Positions 29,230 to 42,937 of a DNA stretch of 64,000 nt are shown one piece after another; position 1 is the stretch's first letter; every line of letters starts with the position of its first letter. The position numbers and the translations under genes were made by a program. Source of the stretch: Piromyces finnis (lineage: Eukaryota; Neocallimastigomycota; Neocallimastigomycetes; Neocallimastigales; Neocallimastigaceae); NCBI GenBank assembly GCA_002104945.1, contig MCFH01000078.1, positions 21,001 to 85,000 on the forward strand. The letters are read 5' to 3'. Below the pieces are notes generated by a model that worked only from the letters and a program-made list of their open reading frames with translations, was not told where the DNA came from and searched no databases.

Positions 29230-31529
29230 ATGAATTAACATTGTATATTGTAACATTTACATTTTATTATTCCCACCATAATAATAATCAGTAACACATT
29301 ATTTATTTATTCTTTTCATTAATAATAACTATCTTTCAAAATAAGAAAAATAAAAAAAAGAATAATCATTTAAAAAATTAGCCTATACCATCAAAAAATA
29401 AAATTGGCTATTTTTTCATTATTTTTTTTTATACATACAATAGATAAAATAACACACCTAATACTATAAAAAATTAAAAGAATCGTTTAGTGAAAAATTT
29501 AAAAAATAATAATAATATGTTATAAAAAGTACAAACAAATAATTAAATAATTAATTAGGCTTGTGAAATAATTAATTCAAATCATTTAAAAAAAAAAACA
29601 AATACACAAAAATAAAATTTAAAAAATAAACATTATAATTAACACATTGTGTCTTTTAAGTAGAGTGTCCAAAAAAGGTAAAATACAGAATTTTAAAATT
29701 AAACAGAATTCTCTCTCTCTTTTTTTTAAAAGCTGTAAACTTTCTATATTAAAAAAGCGGTAAACTTTTTTATAGTTGCCGTTTATTTAAAAAAAAAGAT
29801 GAATGTTTATAAAATTTTATTGGTTGAAAGTGTGAAAAGTCTAACCATATCATTGTTACTTTTAACAGACACATACACGCTCTCTAAAGCCATTTTTATT
29901 TTTTATCTTTTAAAAAAAGTAACACAAATTAAATTGTGTAACGTATTGTTAGTAATGATTTTAAAGTTATGGAGGTTGTTGTTTGGAAGGATGAAAAGAT
30001 CAATTGATAGGTAAAATGGAACCTTTTAAAGTAGGGAAAGACTGTGTTTTTTTATTTTCTATAATTTATGGTTGAATAATAAGACACCACCATTCCTTCA
30101 AATTTGATCACACTTAAAGTCATGTGATTATAAGTATTGATAACATTAAACTATGCTTTTAAAGATTTGATAAATAATTTATATATAATAAATACAATTT
30201 ATTCTATCTCAATATATTTTGATATATATTAATATGGAAGTGGCTTTTTATTCTCCAATCAAAATCTAGATGATGCAATTATTTTATAAAAATAATCTCT
30301 TTTTTTAAATAATACTACAAAAATGATGGTTTGGTATAACAAATAAAATTCTGGAAATTAAATTGATATATTTATTATTTTATTTATAGTATTATATTTT
30401 AATATATTATGATAATATATTAAATGTAACTATTTTTATTGTCGTTCCAAACCCATTTTTTATGGTGAGTTTTTAGGAGAAGGAAAAGAATAGACTAGCC
30501 ATAGCCATGCTTCTATGAATTTTTTTTTTTTTTTCATGGTTTATCTTTTGTATACATTTTGTAATACATTCATTATCAATAGTTTTACGTTTATCAAGGA
30601 ATCTCATAATAATTTTTATTAATAATAATTATTCTATATATTTTATCTCTACTACGATGATGCTGATTAATAATTAATAGTAATTTTATTATTATTATTA
30701 TCAAATTTTTTATAATAATTCCCTCATCAAAAAAAAAAAAAAAAAAATAATTATTATATATTATATATATAGAAATTATTCAAAATTTTTTATTATTATT
30801 TGTTCATTCGGTTGTTTTATTATATTAAAAATTAAAATAAAAGGAAGAATAATAAATTAATTATATATTACAAATAAATTTTGGTATAATAAAAAATTTT
30901 TGTTTTTTTTTAAATAAAATAAAATCAAAAAAAAAAAAAAAAAGTAAAAAAAAAAATAAAATAAAAAGGGAATATAAAGAAAGAAAATAAAAATAAAATT
31001 AAAAAAAAATTAATTATTATTTATTTTAGGTAATGAATATAAAGATTTATTTTAAAATAGTTAAAAGAAAAGATGAGAATATTTTATTAAATCAAATTTG
31101 GGAGATTAAAAAAAAAAGTATTGATGACAAAATATATATTAACCAAGAATCAAATAAAATTGTAGATATGTAAAATATTATAAAACGTTTTTTTTTTTTT
31201 TTTTAGGAAAAAGAGAAAGGAAAAGAAATTGTGTGATATATAAAAAATGATATATAAAAAACGAAAAACAATAAATATAATATTGAAGGATTTATGAAGA
31301 AAAGAAAACGAAAAGAAAAAAAAAACTCATTTCAAAATAATCAATCTATTTTACGAATCTTACCATTGTTTTTTTTTTATCTTTAAAGATTTAAATTAGA
31401 AAAAGCAATAAATACAATCTCAATTACTTTTTTATTTAACAAAAAAAAAAAAGCTTTTTTATATATATATAAAAGAAAAAAAAACCATTATTAATATTTT
31501 ATTATTTTATTTTATCAAAAGATTTCAAA
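29230..31529. other. 2.3 kb A/T-rich intergenic region
   Basis: Holds a perfect inverted repeat at 30398-30424. A slightly less A/T-rich patch lies at about 29640-30130, with a duplicated TGTAAACTTT/GGTAAACTTT motif (29734-29770) and a 71-codon open frame (29799-30014) that has no recognisable features. I do not call a gene. Confidence 0.45.
30398..30424. repeat. Perfect inverted repeat, 12-bp arms
   Basis: TTTAATATATTA, loop TGA, TAATATATTAAA. It belongs to a recurring TAATATATTA family of motifs in the gaps (for example near 9480, 9745, 27425 and 61570). Confidence 0.7.
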
Positions 31530-32739
31530 ATGGTTAGACTTTCAGTTAAAGCTTTATGTTTAAGTGCTGTTGCCTTAGTTTCTGCTAAGTCACCTTTACT
31601 TGCTTGGACTAACAAGAAGTATATATTATATTACAAATAAAATTTTTTATTATTTCAATAATAATATTATAATAGGTTGAAAAATGAATTGATGATTGTG
31701 TAATCGTTATATAGTGTAAATGCTAAAAAATAATGAATTAATAATTTTATATTAAAAAAATTAATCTAGTGTCGCTGACGTCGCTTCTGCTAACTACGCC
31801 AACGCTGAAGATGCTGCTAATTTATTAGCTCCATTCTTAGAATCTTGCCCAAAATCTGTTTTAATTTTTGATCAACCAGAGGTAAATTTCAATGTATTCA
31901 GTATAAAAAACGATATAAATAAAAGTAACTATCGGGGAATATCAAACTAATTTGTAAATTATTAAAAAATAATATTTAAAAATGATTGCCAATAAAAAAA
32001 ATAGTTCAACATTGGTGAATTAAATGAAATGAGAGCTGTCAAGAGTGCTTTTGAAGCCGCTAAGTCTTCTATTCAAGTTGGTCACTTTGATACCGAAAAT
32101 GTTAACAATGTCGATACTATTGTTAACACTATCGCTGAAAAGTGCTCCAACACTATTGCTACTGAAGGTATGTATTGTTTAAATTTTTTTTTGAAACTGT
32201 TAAATTTTATTAATGGAAATGAATATTAAAAAAATAAAATAGACAAGGTTGGTGAATCTGATTCTATTGTTATCAAGAAGTTATCCGACTACCTTTCCGA
32301 ATCTCAAAGAATTGTTAAGGATTTATTAGACAAGGTTAACGACGATACTCTTGTTGTTTTCGTTTCTAACAACAACGTTAACACTCAAAAATTAGTAAGT
32401 AGTTTCGAACAAACAACTATAAAGAATAAAAAAAGTAGTGTGATAATAGTGAATAATTTTATTAAATCCAATTTTTTTTAATAATATTAGTTGGTTCAAC
32501 GTCAAGAACAACAAGCTAACAACCAAACTGTTCCAGAACAAAATGCTCAAGCCAACAACCAAACTGTTGTTGCTGTTAAGGAAGATCACATTTTCGGTAA
32601 ATACGTTTTATTCAACAAGGCTATCTTCGAAGGTATAGTTGGTATGGCTCCAATTATCTTAATTGCTTTAATTGGTGTTTCCTGGTTAATTTCTGTTCAA
32701 ACTCCAACCAGATTCATCGCTAAGAAGAAGGAAAATTAA
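31530..32739 (+). CDS. Secreted-pathway type I membrane protein, possibly a Voa1/Ac45- or BIG1-like V-ATPase factor
   Basis: Exons 31530-31618, 31770-31881, 32005-32167, 32243-32394, 32491-32739; 254 residues. Residues 1-19 are a signal peptide (VRLSVKALCLSAVALVSA). The lumenal part (about 20-220) has a KSVLIFDQPE strand and a LVVFVSNNN strand, and ends in two QANNQTV repeats. One transmembrane helix follows (about 222-242), then a short basic tail KKKEN. A signal peptide, a modest lumenal domain and a single C-terminal helix ending SWLISVQTPTRF recall the Voa1/Ac45 and BIG1 family, which works in V-ATPase V0 assembly in the ER. I am not sure of that match. High-bias codons suggest an abundant protein. 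The C-terminal KKxx-like lysines fit ER retrieval, but the spacing (KKKEN) is not canonical. Confidence 0.8.
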
Positions 32740-34364
32740 TTTTTTTTTTTTTACTATTTTATAAAATTAAAGAACATAATTTAACAATAATATTAAATCA
32801 AACAATAAATAAATAAATAAATAATAATTAAGTAATAAACTTTTTTTTAAAAAAAAAAGAATAATTAAAAGAGAATAGCGATTATAATAAAAATTGTAAT
32901 AAAAAAAAAAGAAAAAAATATACAATACTATATATTTTCATTATAAATTATTTTTTATTATAATTATTTAGAAGGCAAATATAATTACTATTTAAATATC
33001 TTTTTTTTATTTTTTTTTTTTAATTTTTATTTATATATATATATATTGAAAAATAATAAAAAAAATATAAAAAAAAAAAAAGTAACGAAAGTAAACTAAT
33101 AATAATACATAAAACCCACTAATAATTATCATCATCATTATTAGTAATAATATAATAAAAAAAACTTATAGAATATTTAAAATAATTAAAAAAAAAAAAA
33201 TTTATACTTCATATATATATATATAAAATTGAGTGTTTTTTTTTTTTTTTTTTACCTAAAAAAGTATCTCGTTGTGTTGGGTTTTTCATTAAAGGAAGTG
33301 TTGTTGGGTTGGTTGGGTGGATGATAAGAAGGTATGGGATGGAAGAAAAGTAAGGGTCAATTTAAAAATATATATATATATTTTTTTGCTGTTCTTTGTT
33401 TTTAGCACAGAATATATAGGAATGTGAATTGGAGGGAGTAAGAATTTTTTTTTTTTTTTTAAAAAGTAATCATTCATTAAACATTACATATTATCAGAAA
33501 TGGTGCTTTACACCATAAAAGTCAGATATAAAAAAGGATTATAAAATTTTTTTTATATTTTTGTGTTGTCTTTTAAAAGTAGTAGCCATTATTAATATAT
33601 CTATTTATAAAGGTGAATTTTAATAAAAGAATAATACACACCCACACACCCACACACCCATCTCTACAGTCTCTTTTCTTTTCTTTATCAAAGACTAATT
33701 ATTTTGTGGAATATCTTTATTTTTTTAAAAATTTTTTAAACTTTCTTTTTTTTAAATGGATCATTTTTTGATTAAAAATTTTTTTATTAATTATTTTTAT
33801 ATTTTATTTCTTTCCTTTCTTTTTAAAAGAATTTTAAAATGAAATTATAAAAATTTAAATAATAAATCTTTAAAAAAAAAAAAAAACGAAAGAAATAAAA
33901 CAAAACAAACAAACAAAAAAAATATAAAAAAACAATAATAATAAAAAAAGGAAAAACAAAAGCATATATATTATTATATATTAATACCTTTTTAATATAT
34001 ATAGTATATAACAAATAACTTGAAATTAATATGAATTTATAAAAAATAAAAATAATTCTTTTATAAATTGTATAGTATATATAATATTATTATTACTTTA
34101 AATTTATTATTAATAAAAAATATCAAAGAAAACCCAATTAATTTAAAAAAGAATATATAAAATTGTTTAAACAACAAACCAAAAAGAGAATAAATGAAAT
34201 AAAATTAATTTGAAATTACCAAAAATAAAGTATATTTAAATATGTAAAAAAAAAAAAAAAAAAGAAAAAAGAAAAAAGGAAAAAAAGAAATATAAACTAT
34301 GACATACACAAATAATGATAATGATAAAGAAAAAAAATAGAGAACAAATTCAATAAACTAAAAT

Positions 34365-34397
<33 letters not shown>

Positions 34398-34542
34398 TAA
34401 AAAACAACTTTTTTTTTTTTTTGAAATTATAATAATTCTAATATAAAAGAGTCAATTTTTAATTATTATTATTATTATCATTAAATTTAAAGTAGTAAAT
34501 ACTCATTTTCCCCCTTTAAATTGAAAAAAAAAGAATATTTTA

Positions 34543-34582
<40 letters not shown>

Positions 34583-35237
34583 ATAAAACATTATTCAATT
34601 TTAAACAAATAATTATAATAAAGCTAAATTATCCACAATTTTCAATTTTTTTACCACAAGAAATTAAAAAAAAAAAAAAAAGTGATTTTACAATTATTAT
34701 AATTTTTTTACTTTATATATATATAAACAGTGAATAGTAATAGTAAAAAAATTATAATACTTGTAAAGCAAATTGTCATTTGATAGTAAAAAAAAAAAAA
34801 AAAAAAAATTAAATAGTATTATACCCTTTTTTTTCGATAAAAATTTAATAATAGCTCATTGGAAAAAATATTTATTATATACAATTAAAAAAATAAACGA
34901 AAAACGAAAAACAAAAATATATTTCAAAAATATTTAATATAATTTTATTATTTAACAATAAATTATACCTTTTTTTTTTTTTTCCTTCATTCTTTTAAAT
35001 AGAATAAAAAACGAAACATTTAAAATTAAGAAATTAAAAATATTAAAAAAAAAGGAAAAAAATAATATTAAGAAATTAAAAAATAATTCTATACATATAT
35101 ATATATAAATACAATACTTATTATATATTATTTTTTAAAATAAAAAATAAAAAAAAATAAAAAAAATAATAATATTCTTCTCCCCTCCCCTCTTTAGAAT
35201 ACTTTATATCTCATAGTAATATATTATACATTCGAAA
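32740..35237. other. 2.5 kb A/T-rich intergenic region
   Basis: No gene seen. Includes (CACAC)n at 33640-33660, (TAA)n at 34366-34396 and an A run of about 30 near 34550-34580. TCTCCCCTCCCCTCTTTAG at 35179-35197, just before the kinase, is a strong pyrimidine tract with AG, possibly the acceptor of a 5' UTR intron. Confidence 0.45.
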
Positions 35238-36024
35238 ATGCCTTTATTTAAAAAGTTGAGTAAAAATCAAAGTGTAAGAAAGGATGAAAATAATATGACC
35301 GACAATATTTTACAAAATAATACCATAGAAAATGACAATATTCATACGAATGACAATACGACAACGAAAGAAAAGCTAATTATACTGAAAAATAATTCAC
35401 AGGATTTTTTGATGGAAGAACCAAAAGAGGCCAATACCTCAACAACCGATACTATTCCAAGTAATGATAATGTGGTACTACAACATTCGATAAATTGTTG
35501 TTCCCCTCAAAAAATTAGTAATGAAGATCTTCATGAAACCGATTCTACAAACCTAACTCACGGTCCCACAGCTACTGACGGAAATAAAAATACAAAAAAA
35601 ATTCATGGTACAGTAGCTTTTAATTCAAATCAGAATTTTAATAATAATGAAGAGGAGGATACGGTTGAACGTGTTCCAAGTGTACCTAAATTAAATATTG
35701 CCCATAAAAGAAATAGTATTTTTAGAAGTTTTTCGAAAATGAGAAGAAAGTCAAAATCTAGTGAAGATAAAAAATATAAATCCACTCCGTAAATTTTTTA
35801 ATAGTTTTTATAATATATATATATTTAGATTTAGATGTTTAGATATTATTTAAATTATTATAGTTATAAATAGCCTTTTTCTTTTATACCATTTTAAATA
35901 TTTTAAAAGATAAATTTCTACTTGTTATAATAACAAAAATCTTTTTTTTTTTTTTATAAATATATATAATATAATTTAAAATTTTTTTTTTTTTCATATA
36001 CTATTTTCATAAAAATATACATAC

Positions 36025-36055
<31 letters not shown>

Positions 36056-37858
36056 TATATATAATAATTAACTATGCTTATTAATTATAAAGACATTTAG
36101 AAAGTGATTCAAAATCAACAAAATCACCACTAACAAAATCAAATTCTGTCAAAACATCGGCTAAAAATTCACCTATTGAAGATGATTCCATTAAAATGAA
36201 ACGTTATAGATCAGTACCTGATACAAAAAGTCATATTAAACATAGTACAAGTTCTAAAAAAAAGAAATATGAAGGATCATTAAATATAAATACAAATAAT
36301 ATTGACCATAAACAGGGTCCAATGACCATTTCTTGTGATTTTCCTGTTAAAGAAACAAATACTATGGTTAGAGATTTTGATCCAAAAACCGGTAGAAAAA
36401 TGATTAATAATTATGTTGTTGTTAAGGAGGTTGGAAGAGGTTGTCACGGAAAAGTTAAATTGGTTTATGATAGTGATACAAATGAACAATATGTAAGTTT
36501 TTACTATTACAATTATATATATATAAACATACATATTACTTATCTATACCTATGGAATCTTTTTTTTTTTTTTTTTGTTATTACTAACCTTGTTACTAAC
36601 CTTATTATTATTATTTTTTTTTCTTTTATTTAATTTTTATTATATCTTATTATTTTTTAATTCCTATTGCATTATATTCTGTCATTTAAAATTCTTGATA
36701 TTTTTAAAAAAAAAATGGTTCGATAAATATTAAAGGCAATGAAAATTGTTAATAAGAAATTAAGACGTAGATTTTATTATAGAATGGCGTTAAGTCATCA
36801 ACACGATGCTGTAAATCCACATATGGAAAAAATTAAAAGAGAAATTGCCATATTGAAAAAATGTTCTCATCCTCATGTTGTAAGGTTAAAGGAGGTGATC
36901 GATAGTCAGGAATCCGAAAAAATATATATCAGTAAATTTTTAATTTCTATTTCATTTATTCTCTGCTTATTATTATTATTATTATTATTTTCATCAGTTT
37001 ATGCTTAGAATCATCATCATCATCATCATCATTATTAATATTATTATTATAATTATTATAATTATTACTTTTTCCTTTTTTAAAAGAAAGGAAAATATTA
37101 AAAAAAAATTAATATTGAAATGAAACCTACATCTTTTTTTTTTTTTTTTTAATTAATATAACTAACTTTAAAATATATTAATATTGCAAAAAGTCATTTA
37201 TAAATATTAATTTATTATTATTATTTTTAATAATAACAGTATTAGAATATTTAGATGGTGGTGAGGTGAAATGGCAAGTAAGTCCAGAAGAACCTAAGCC
37301 TGTCATGACACAAGATGTCGCCAGAAGAGTATTTAGAGATGTTATATCCGGTGTTGGTTATCGTAAGTTAATTTTATTAGGAAAAAAAAAGCGTAATTGA
37401 AATTAATACTATTAAGCAACAACAACAACAACAACAACAATAATAATAAAATTTTTTTTTGTATATCTTTATATTTAACTATAAATACTCTACTGTGTGT
37501 GGAATATTAGTTCATCATCAAGGTATTGTTCACAGAGATATTAAACCAGCTAATCTATTATGGACCAGTGATGGTCATGTTAAAATTAGTGATTTTGGTG
37601 TGAGTTGCTTTATGAATACGGATAATCCAAACCTTACTTCCCAAGAACGTAGAAATAATGAATTAGAATTAGCAAAAACAGCCGGTAGTCCAGCTTTTTT
37701 TGCACCAGAATTATGTGGAATAAGTAATTTTGATTTGTTATTTAGTTTATATATAACATAGTATTTTTTTTTTTTTTTTAAAAAAAATTTTTTTCATCAT
37801 TAAAAAACAAGTGTTAAATACCTCTTTTTTTTATTAATACCCTTTTAATTATATACTA

Positions 37859-37895
<37 letters not shown>

Positions 37896-40255
37896 TTTCT
37901 CTATAAAAGATGATGATGAAATATCAAATACTATTACTCAATTTGCAGCATTATTAAATAGTAGAACATCAAATAAATCTCAATCAGCTTTTCCTCATAC
38001 ATCATCCAATGTTTCTTCTTATTCAAAATTAGATGCAATATTTGCACCACGTTCAATTCATACACCATCTATTATGTCACAATTATCGGATGGTTCATTA
38101 AATAAAGTTAATAATGAATCAAAATCCATTCTTATTCAAGATGACAAATCACAAATGGAGATGAATGATACAACGATTATTAATCAAACTTTTTTTAATG
38201 ATAAATCTTCCTATTCCTCATTACTTCATCCTCCTTCTTCCGAAAATAATGATAAAACAGAAGCACTAAATATTAGTGAAAAACCAAGTACCTTATCTTT
38301 ATTAAACCCAGACCTAACTAATCTTCCTCAAAAACCAAGATCTATTAAATGGGTTCAATACCCGTCCAAAAGAAGTTTATCTCTATCGGAGGGTACTAAT
38401 ATTAATATCATCAGTAAAAGTAGTTTGGACGATAAATTAAATTTAACCAATAATATTATATTGAATAAGAGTTATTCGGTACGAAGTAATCAATCGAGCA
38501 ATTCAAATCTTCACTATTCAAGCAATGAATCCCTCAATATCAAAAGAAAAATACCCGAAAATTTTAATGGAGAACCGAGAATGGTATATTCTTCCAGTTA
38601 TAATACCATAGATAGTAATAATCGAATTCGATTTGATCATGATACCAAATCATACCTTAAAGTTCAATCCAAATCCAATTTAAGTATAACAATGGATTCG
38701 ACCAATAATAATGAAGGAGTTGATGGCAATGTAAATACCAATAATATTACTTATGCTATTAATAGTTGTACTTCACCGACCGAATATGAAAAATCCCTAC
38801 CTACAGAATCCCCATTATTTATAAGAAGAAGATGTTCCCAATCTTCTGCTAAATCTAATAAAATGTCTCGATCTCAATCCTCTCTTTCATCAAAATTTAA
38901 TGGTAATCTATTATTATTATTATTATTATTATTATTTTGGGATTATATATATATATATATATCCATTAAAGTCCATCTTACCAATAGTATATATTAGCAT
39001 TGATATCGATAGAATGGACTGTGTGGATGATACAAAAAAAAAAAAAAAAAAAAAAAAAAAACAGTAGCAATCAATGATTTATTAAAAAAAAAAAAAAAAA
39101 AAAAAACAGTAGCAATCAATGATTTATTAAAAAAAAAAAAAAGTTTTTTAATCATTTAAAAAAAGAAAAATATCATCAATAATTTATTAAACAAATTATT
39201 TAATAATATATTTTATTATATTAATCAATTATTATATTTATTATTATTATTATTTTTTTTTTAATAAAAATAAATGCTACATGCCTTTATAGATAAAAAA
39301 GGAAATGGATCAAGTAGTGCCTTACGTGCAAAAGGATCCTATTCATCCTCTATAAGTCAATTTTCTAATAATAATGATAAGAATAAAGGGGAAGAACAAA
39401 CGAATGAACCTGAACCAAAAAGACCTACTCCTAATATTGATGGTAAATTAATTGATATATGGGCTATGGGGGTTACACTTTATTGTCTTATTTTTGGTAC
39501 TGTTCCATTTACAGCGAGTACTGAATTTGAATTATTATCAGTTATTTGTCATCAAGAGTAAGTTTTCATCTCTGGAAATTTAAATGCTGTTTTAGCAAAT
39601 AAATAATTTTTTTTACATTTACCTTTATCCTTCCCCTTTTTTTTTTTTTTTATTTTATTTTATTTCATATCACGTATATATATATATATATAATCAATAT
39701 ATTCTAATGTCATTTTATTTTATTTTATTTTATTTTTTTAATTCATAACCTATATATAAAGATTGAAATTTATTGAAGATATTCCAATTAGTGATTCATT
39801 GCGAGATCTTTTAACAAAAATTTTAACAAAGGATCCAAAAAAGAGAATTAGAATGAAAGAAATAGAAGTATGTACAATACGTAGGAAATATATCTACTTT
39901 AAAATGAACACTATATTCTATTCTATTCTAAATATATGTATATCTTGAATTTTGATAATATTAAATCAAAAAAAAATTAACTCTTTATAAATCATTTATA
40001 TATATTATATTTTTATTAAAGAACCATCCATGGGTAACAGAAGATATGACTAAAGAGGAAAGAAAAGAATGGTTAGAATTTGTTAGTTTGAATGATGATC
40101 CATTAGACGTTACAGAAGATGAAGTTAAGAAGGCATTAACCTTAAGAGTATGATTATACTATTATTAATAATAATAATAATAATAATAATATATATATAT
40201 TTCAATTTGAATTAAATAATAAAATTAATAGAAGGATTAACCATAACTTTATTTT

Positions 40256-40295
<40 letters not shown>

Positions 40296-40406
40296 GGAAC
40301 GTATTAAAAAAAGTTTTAGTAAATTTACTCATTCATTAAATTTTATTGGTGAATTCCGTAGAAGAACAAGAAGTATGCCATCTGTAAAAGGTTTGTATTT
40401 CAAAAT

Positions 40407-40440
<34 letters not shown>

Positions 40441-41224
40441 ATAATAATAATAATAATAATAAATATCATTAATAAATTTGTATATTTGTATACTATTTTA
40501 TTTAAATATCTTTATAATTTTAATAAAAATAATAGTAATGGATAAAGAGTTATTAAAACAAAACCAAAACCAAAACCAAAACCAAAATCAAAATCAAAAT
40601 GAAAACGATAAAAACGAAATTGCAGATTCGGCGATTCGTGAAAGTGTAGAAAGTATTCCTACGATTAGTATTGCAAATTCGAATAATAGTATTAATAATA
40701 CGACAAGTAATATGTCTATGACACTCAATCGTTATCAAATCAATCATAGTAATAAAAGTTCAAATCACGACATTTCCAGTTACCATAATTATCCTAAAGT
40801 TGATCAAGAGATTAAAATGAATCAACCGGATTCCTCTTTAAATATTAATTCACGTAGTGATTCTGATTCCGTTTCCAATAATATACATATTTTACCAGGT
40901 TTAAAACGAAGGAATACAGTAAATAATGAAATCCATGAATCTAATGTACGCTCCTCCCAAATTTATACTATACCAAAAACTTTTTTAAATAATGATATAG
41001 AAAATGTTAAAAATCCTTATCATGCTAATGAGGAAGAGGAGGAGGAGGAAGAAGAAGAAGCAGATATTAATGAAGATTCTAGTGGTGAAATCCTATATAT
41101 GTCTTTTGATAGAAAATCAAAAAGAAAAAATACCCAAATTGATTTAGATCATGATAACGATACTGACAATAACGACACTAAAAGTTCTAATCTTTCACCA
41201 AATAATGTAAATTTTGAAATTTAA
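35238..41224 (+). CDS. CaMKK/Ssp1-type protein kinase with a large insert in the kinase domain
   Basis: Probable upstream kinase of the AMPK/Snf1 type. Exons 35238-35788, 36093-36492, 36736-36931, 37240-37362, 37511-37723, 37910-38902, 39293-39557, 39762-39867, 40022-40147, 40297-40390, 40536-41224; about 1251 residues. Kinase domain from about 289: [15 protein letters not shown] (P-loop), AMKIVNKK (VAIK Lys), [21 protein letters not shown] (HRD), ISDFGVS (DFG) and [11 protein letters not shown] (APE). It resumes at [12 protein letters not shown] near 880, then DPKKRI and NHPWV. The roughly 380 residues between APE and DIW (about 495-875) are Ser/Asn-rich insert, nearly all in exon 6. The leader (1-288) and tail are low complexity, the tail with (QN)n and an acidic run. 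[16 protein letters not shown] and [10 protein letters not shown] point to the CaMKK/Ssp1/Sak1 group. Confidence 0.88.
39030..39142 (+). repeat. Intronic tandem duplication with long poly(A)
   Basis: Two copies of ACAGTAGCAATCAATGATTT, each flanked by long A runs, lie in the kinase intron between exons 6 and 7. The A runs (about 26, 21 and 14) are likely assembly-sensitive. Confidence 0.8.
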
Positions 41225-41578
41225 AAAAAAAAAAAAAAACTAACTAAAAAGTTTAATTTTTTTTTTTTTAATATTTATAATAGTTTTATTTTTTTAATTT
41301 TTCCCTTTTTTTTTTATTTTTATTTTTTTTTTTTTAAAAAAAGTAGTATCATCATTTAGAATTTCTTTTTCTTTTTAAGTTATTTATTTTTCATCTTTTT
41401 AAAAAATATTTATTTAAAAATAGTAATTATAATTAAATTTTAAATATAAATATAATTTAATGAATATATATATATATTTTTTTTTTTTGGCTTTTTTTAA
41501 AAAAAAAGTAATAATAACAATATGAATATAATGAATAATAGCAATAATAATAGCAATAGCAATAGCAATAGCAATAGC

Positions 41579-41674
<96 letters not shown>

Positions 41675-41798
41675 TGTATATTTATTTTTATTATATTATA
41701 GATTATAAAAAAAGGTACTGACTTTTAATTTCTCTTTTTTTTTTTTTTTTTAATAAAGAGAAAAGAAATAAATATTCAGTATTAATAATATATTTTTA

Positions 41799-41840
<42 letters not shown>

Positions 41841-42147
41841 TTTTATTTTATTTTAATCATTGACATTATACTCGTCATCTCTTTATAAGTAGTCTTGATA
41901 AAAAAAAATAAAGTAAAAATAACCAAAAGCAATATTTAAAGCAGATAGAAAAAAAACATTTATAAAATGCCTTTCCTATTTTTTTTTATTAAATATATGT
42001 GGCTTACATTTACAAATATATAAATACGCCGCATTATAGTTTTAAATTTTATTTCATTTTTAATTATTTTATTTTAATTTTTTTTTTTTTTAAATCCAAT
42101 TCATTTCATTTTTTCTATAATTTTAGGAAAAAAGAATAAAATTAAAA
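41225..42147. other. Intergenic region with long TAA microsatellite
   Basis: Between the kinase stop and Med31. It is mostly T/A homopolymer and the microsatellites listed separately; no gene seen. Confidence 0.6.
41541..41671 (+). repeat. (AGCAAT)n passing into (TAA)n microsatellite
   Basis: About five AGCAAT units are followed by about 31 uninterrupted TAA units. A second (TAA)n of about 12 units follows at 41801-41836. Confidence 0.9.
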
Positions 42148-42937
42148 ATGATAACCAAAGAAGATAAAAATAAAGAAAGATTTCAATTGGAATTGGAATT
42201 TATTCAAATGTTATCCAATCCTTTATACCTTCATTGTAATTTTTTTTTTTTTTAAAAATTTGAAATTTATGAAATACATTGCTAAAAAAATATTTGTTTT
42301 TTTTTTTTTTTATATAAATCAAAATATATAAATAAATACACAATAATAACAACAACAATAAAAAGGGCTAGCCCAAGAAGGTTACTTTAATAAACCAGAA
42401 TTTATTAATTACCTTGAATATTTAAAATATTGGAAAAATGAAGAATATTCAAAATTTATAATGTAAAAATCTAGTTTTTTTTTTTTTTTTTAAAAAAATT
42501 ATTTATATGAATATAAATATGCATATATAGTAACAACAACAACAACAACAATAAATGTATCATTTGCTAAGTATATATATATATTATTAAACAAATGTAA
42601 TGGTTTAGGTTTCCATATTGTCTTGCTATATTAGATTTACTTCAACATAAAGAATTTCGTGATTCTTTAGCTAATAATGACTTTGCTTTAAATATACATA
42701 AAAAACAATTTAATCATGTATGTATTTTTTTTTATTCCTCAATCTCCTCCTCTTTTTACTCTTTTTTTTTTTTTTTTTAATTTATATAAAAGTTTTTTTT
42801 TCTAATTTTTTTTAAAAAAAATATATATTAATATTAATATTTTTTTTTTCAAATATAATATTTTCTATTAAAAAAAAAAAAAATAGTGGAAGTATTATAG
42901 ATATAATAAAAATCGTTCTTTAAAAATGAGTTTCTAA
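42148..42937 (+). CDS. MED31: Mediator complex subunit 31
   Basis: Small subunit of the Mediator middle module (Soh1 in yeast), acting in RNA polymerase II transcription. Four short exons: 42148-42235, 42366-42462, 42609-42717, 42887-42937; 114 residues, normal for the family. Assembled motifs are RFQLELEFIQMLSNPLYL, LAQEGYF, FINYLEYLKYW, FPYCLAILDLLQ and FRDSL, ending in HWKYYRY. They match the Med31 core in order and spacing. Exon 2 could also begin at CCCAAG (42371), but starting at 42366 gives HWLAQEGYF, close to the family NFLAQ form. Phases are 1, 2 and 0. No single open frame is long, so the gene is easy to miss. It reads in the same direction as the kinase and the BRO1 gene. Confidence 0.93.

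Noticed and set aside
29799-30014. 71-codon plus-strand frame in a slightly G+C-richer patch
   Set aside because: No recognisable motif, no codon bias like the real genes, and no splice partners found. It could be decayed sequence but is not supportable.
41541-41671. CRISPR-like or other spaced repeat array
   Set aside because: Simple uninterrupted trinucleotide microsatellite with no spacers; the organism is a eukaryote.
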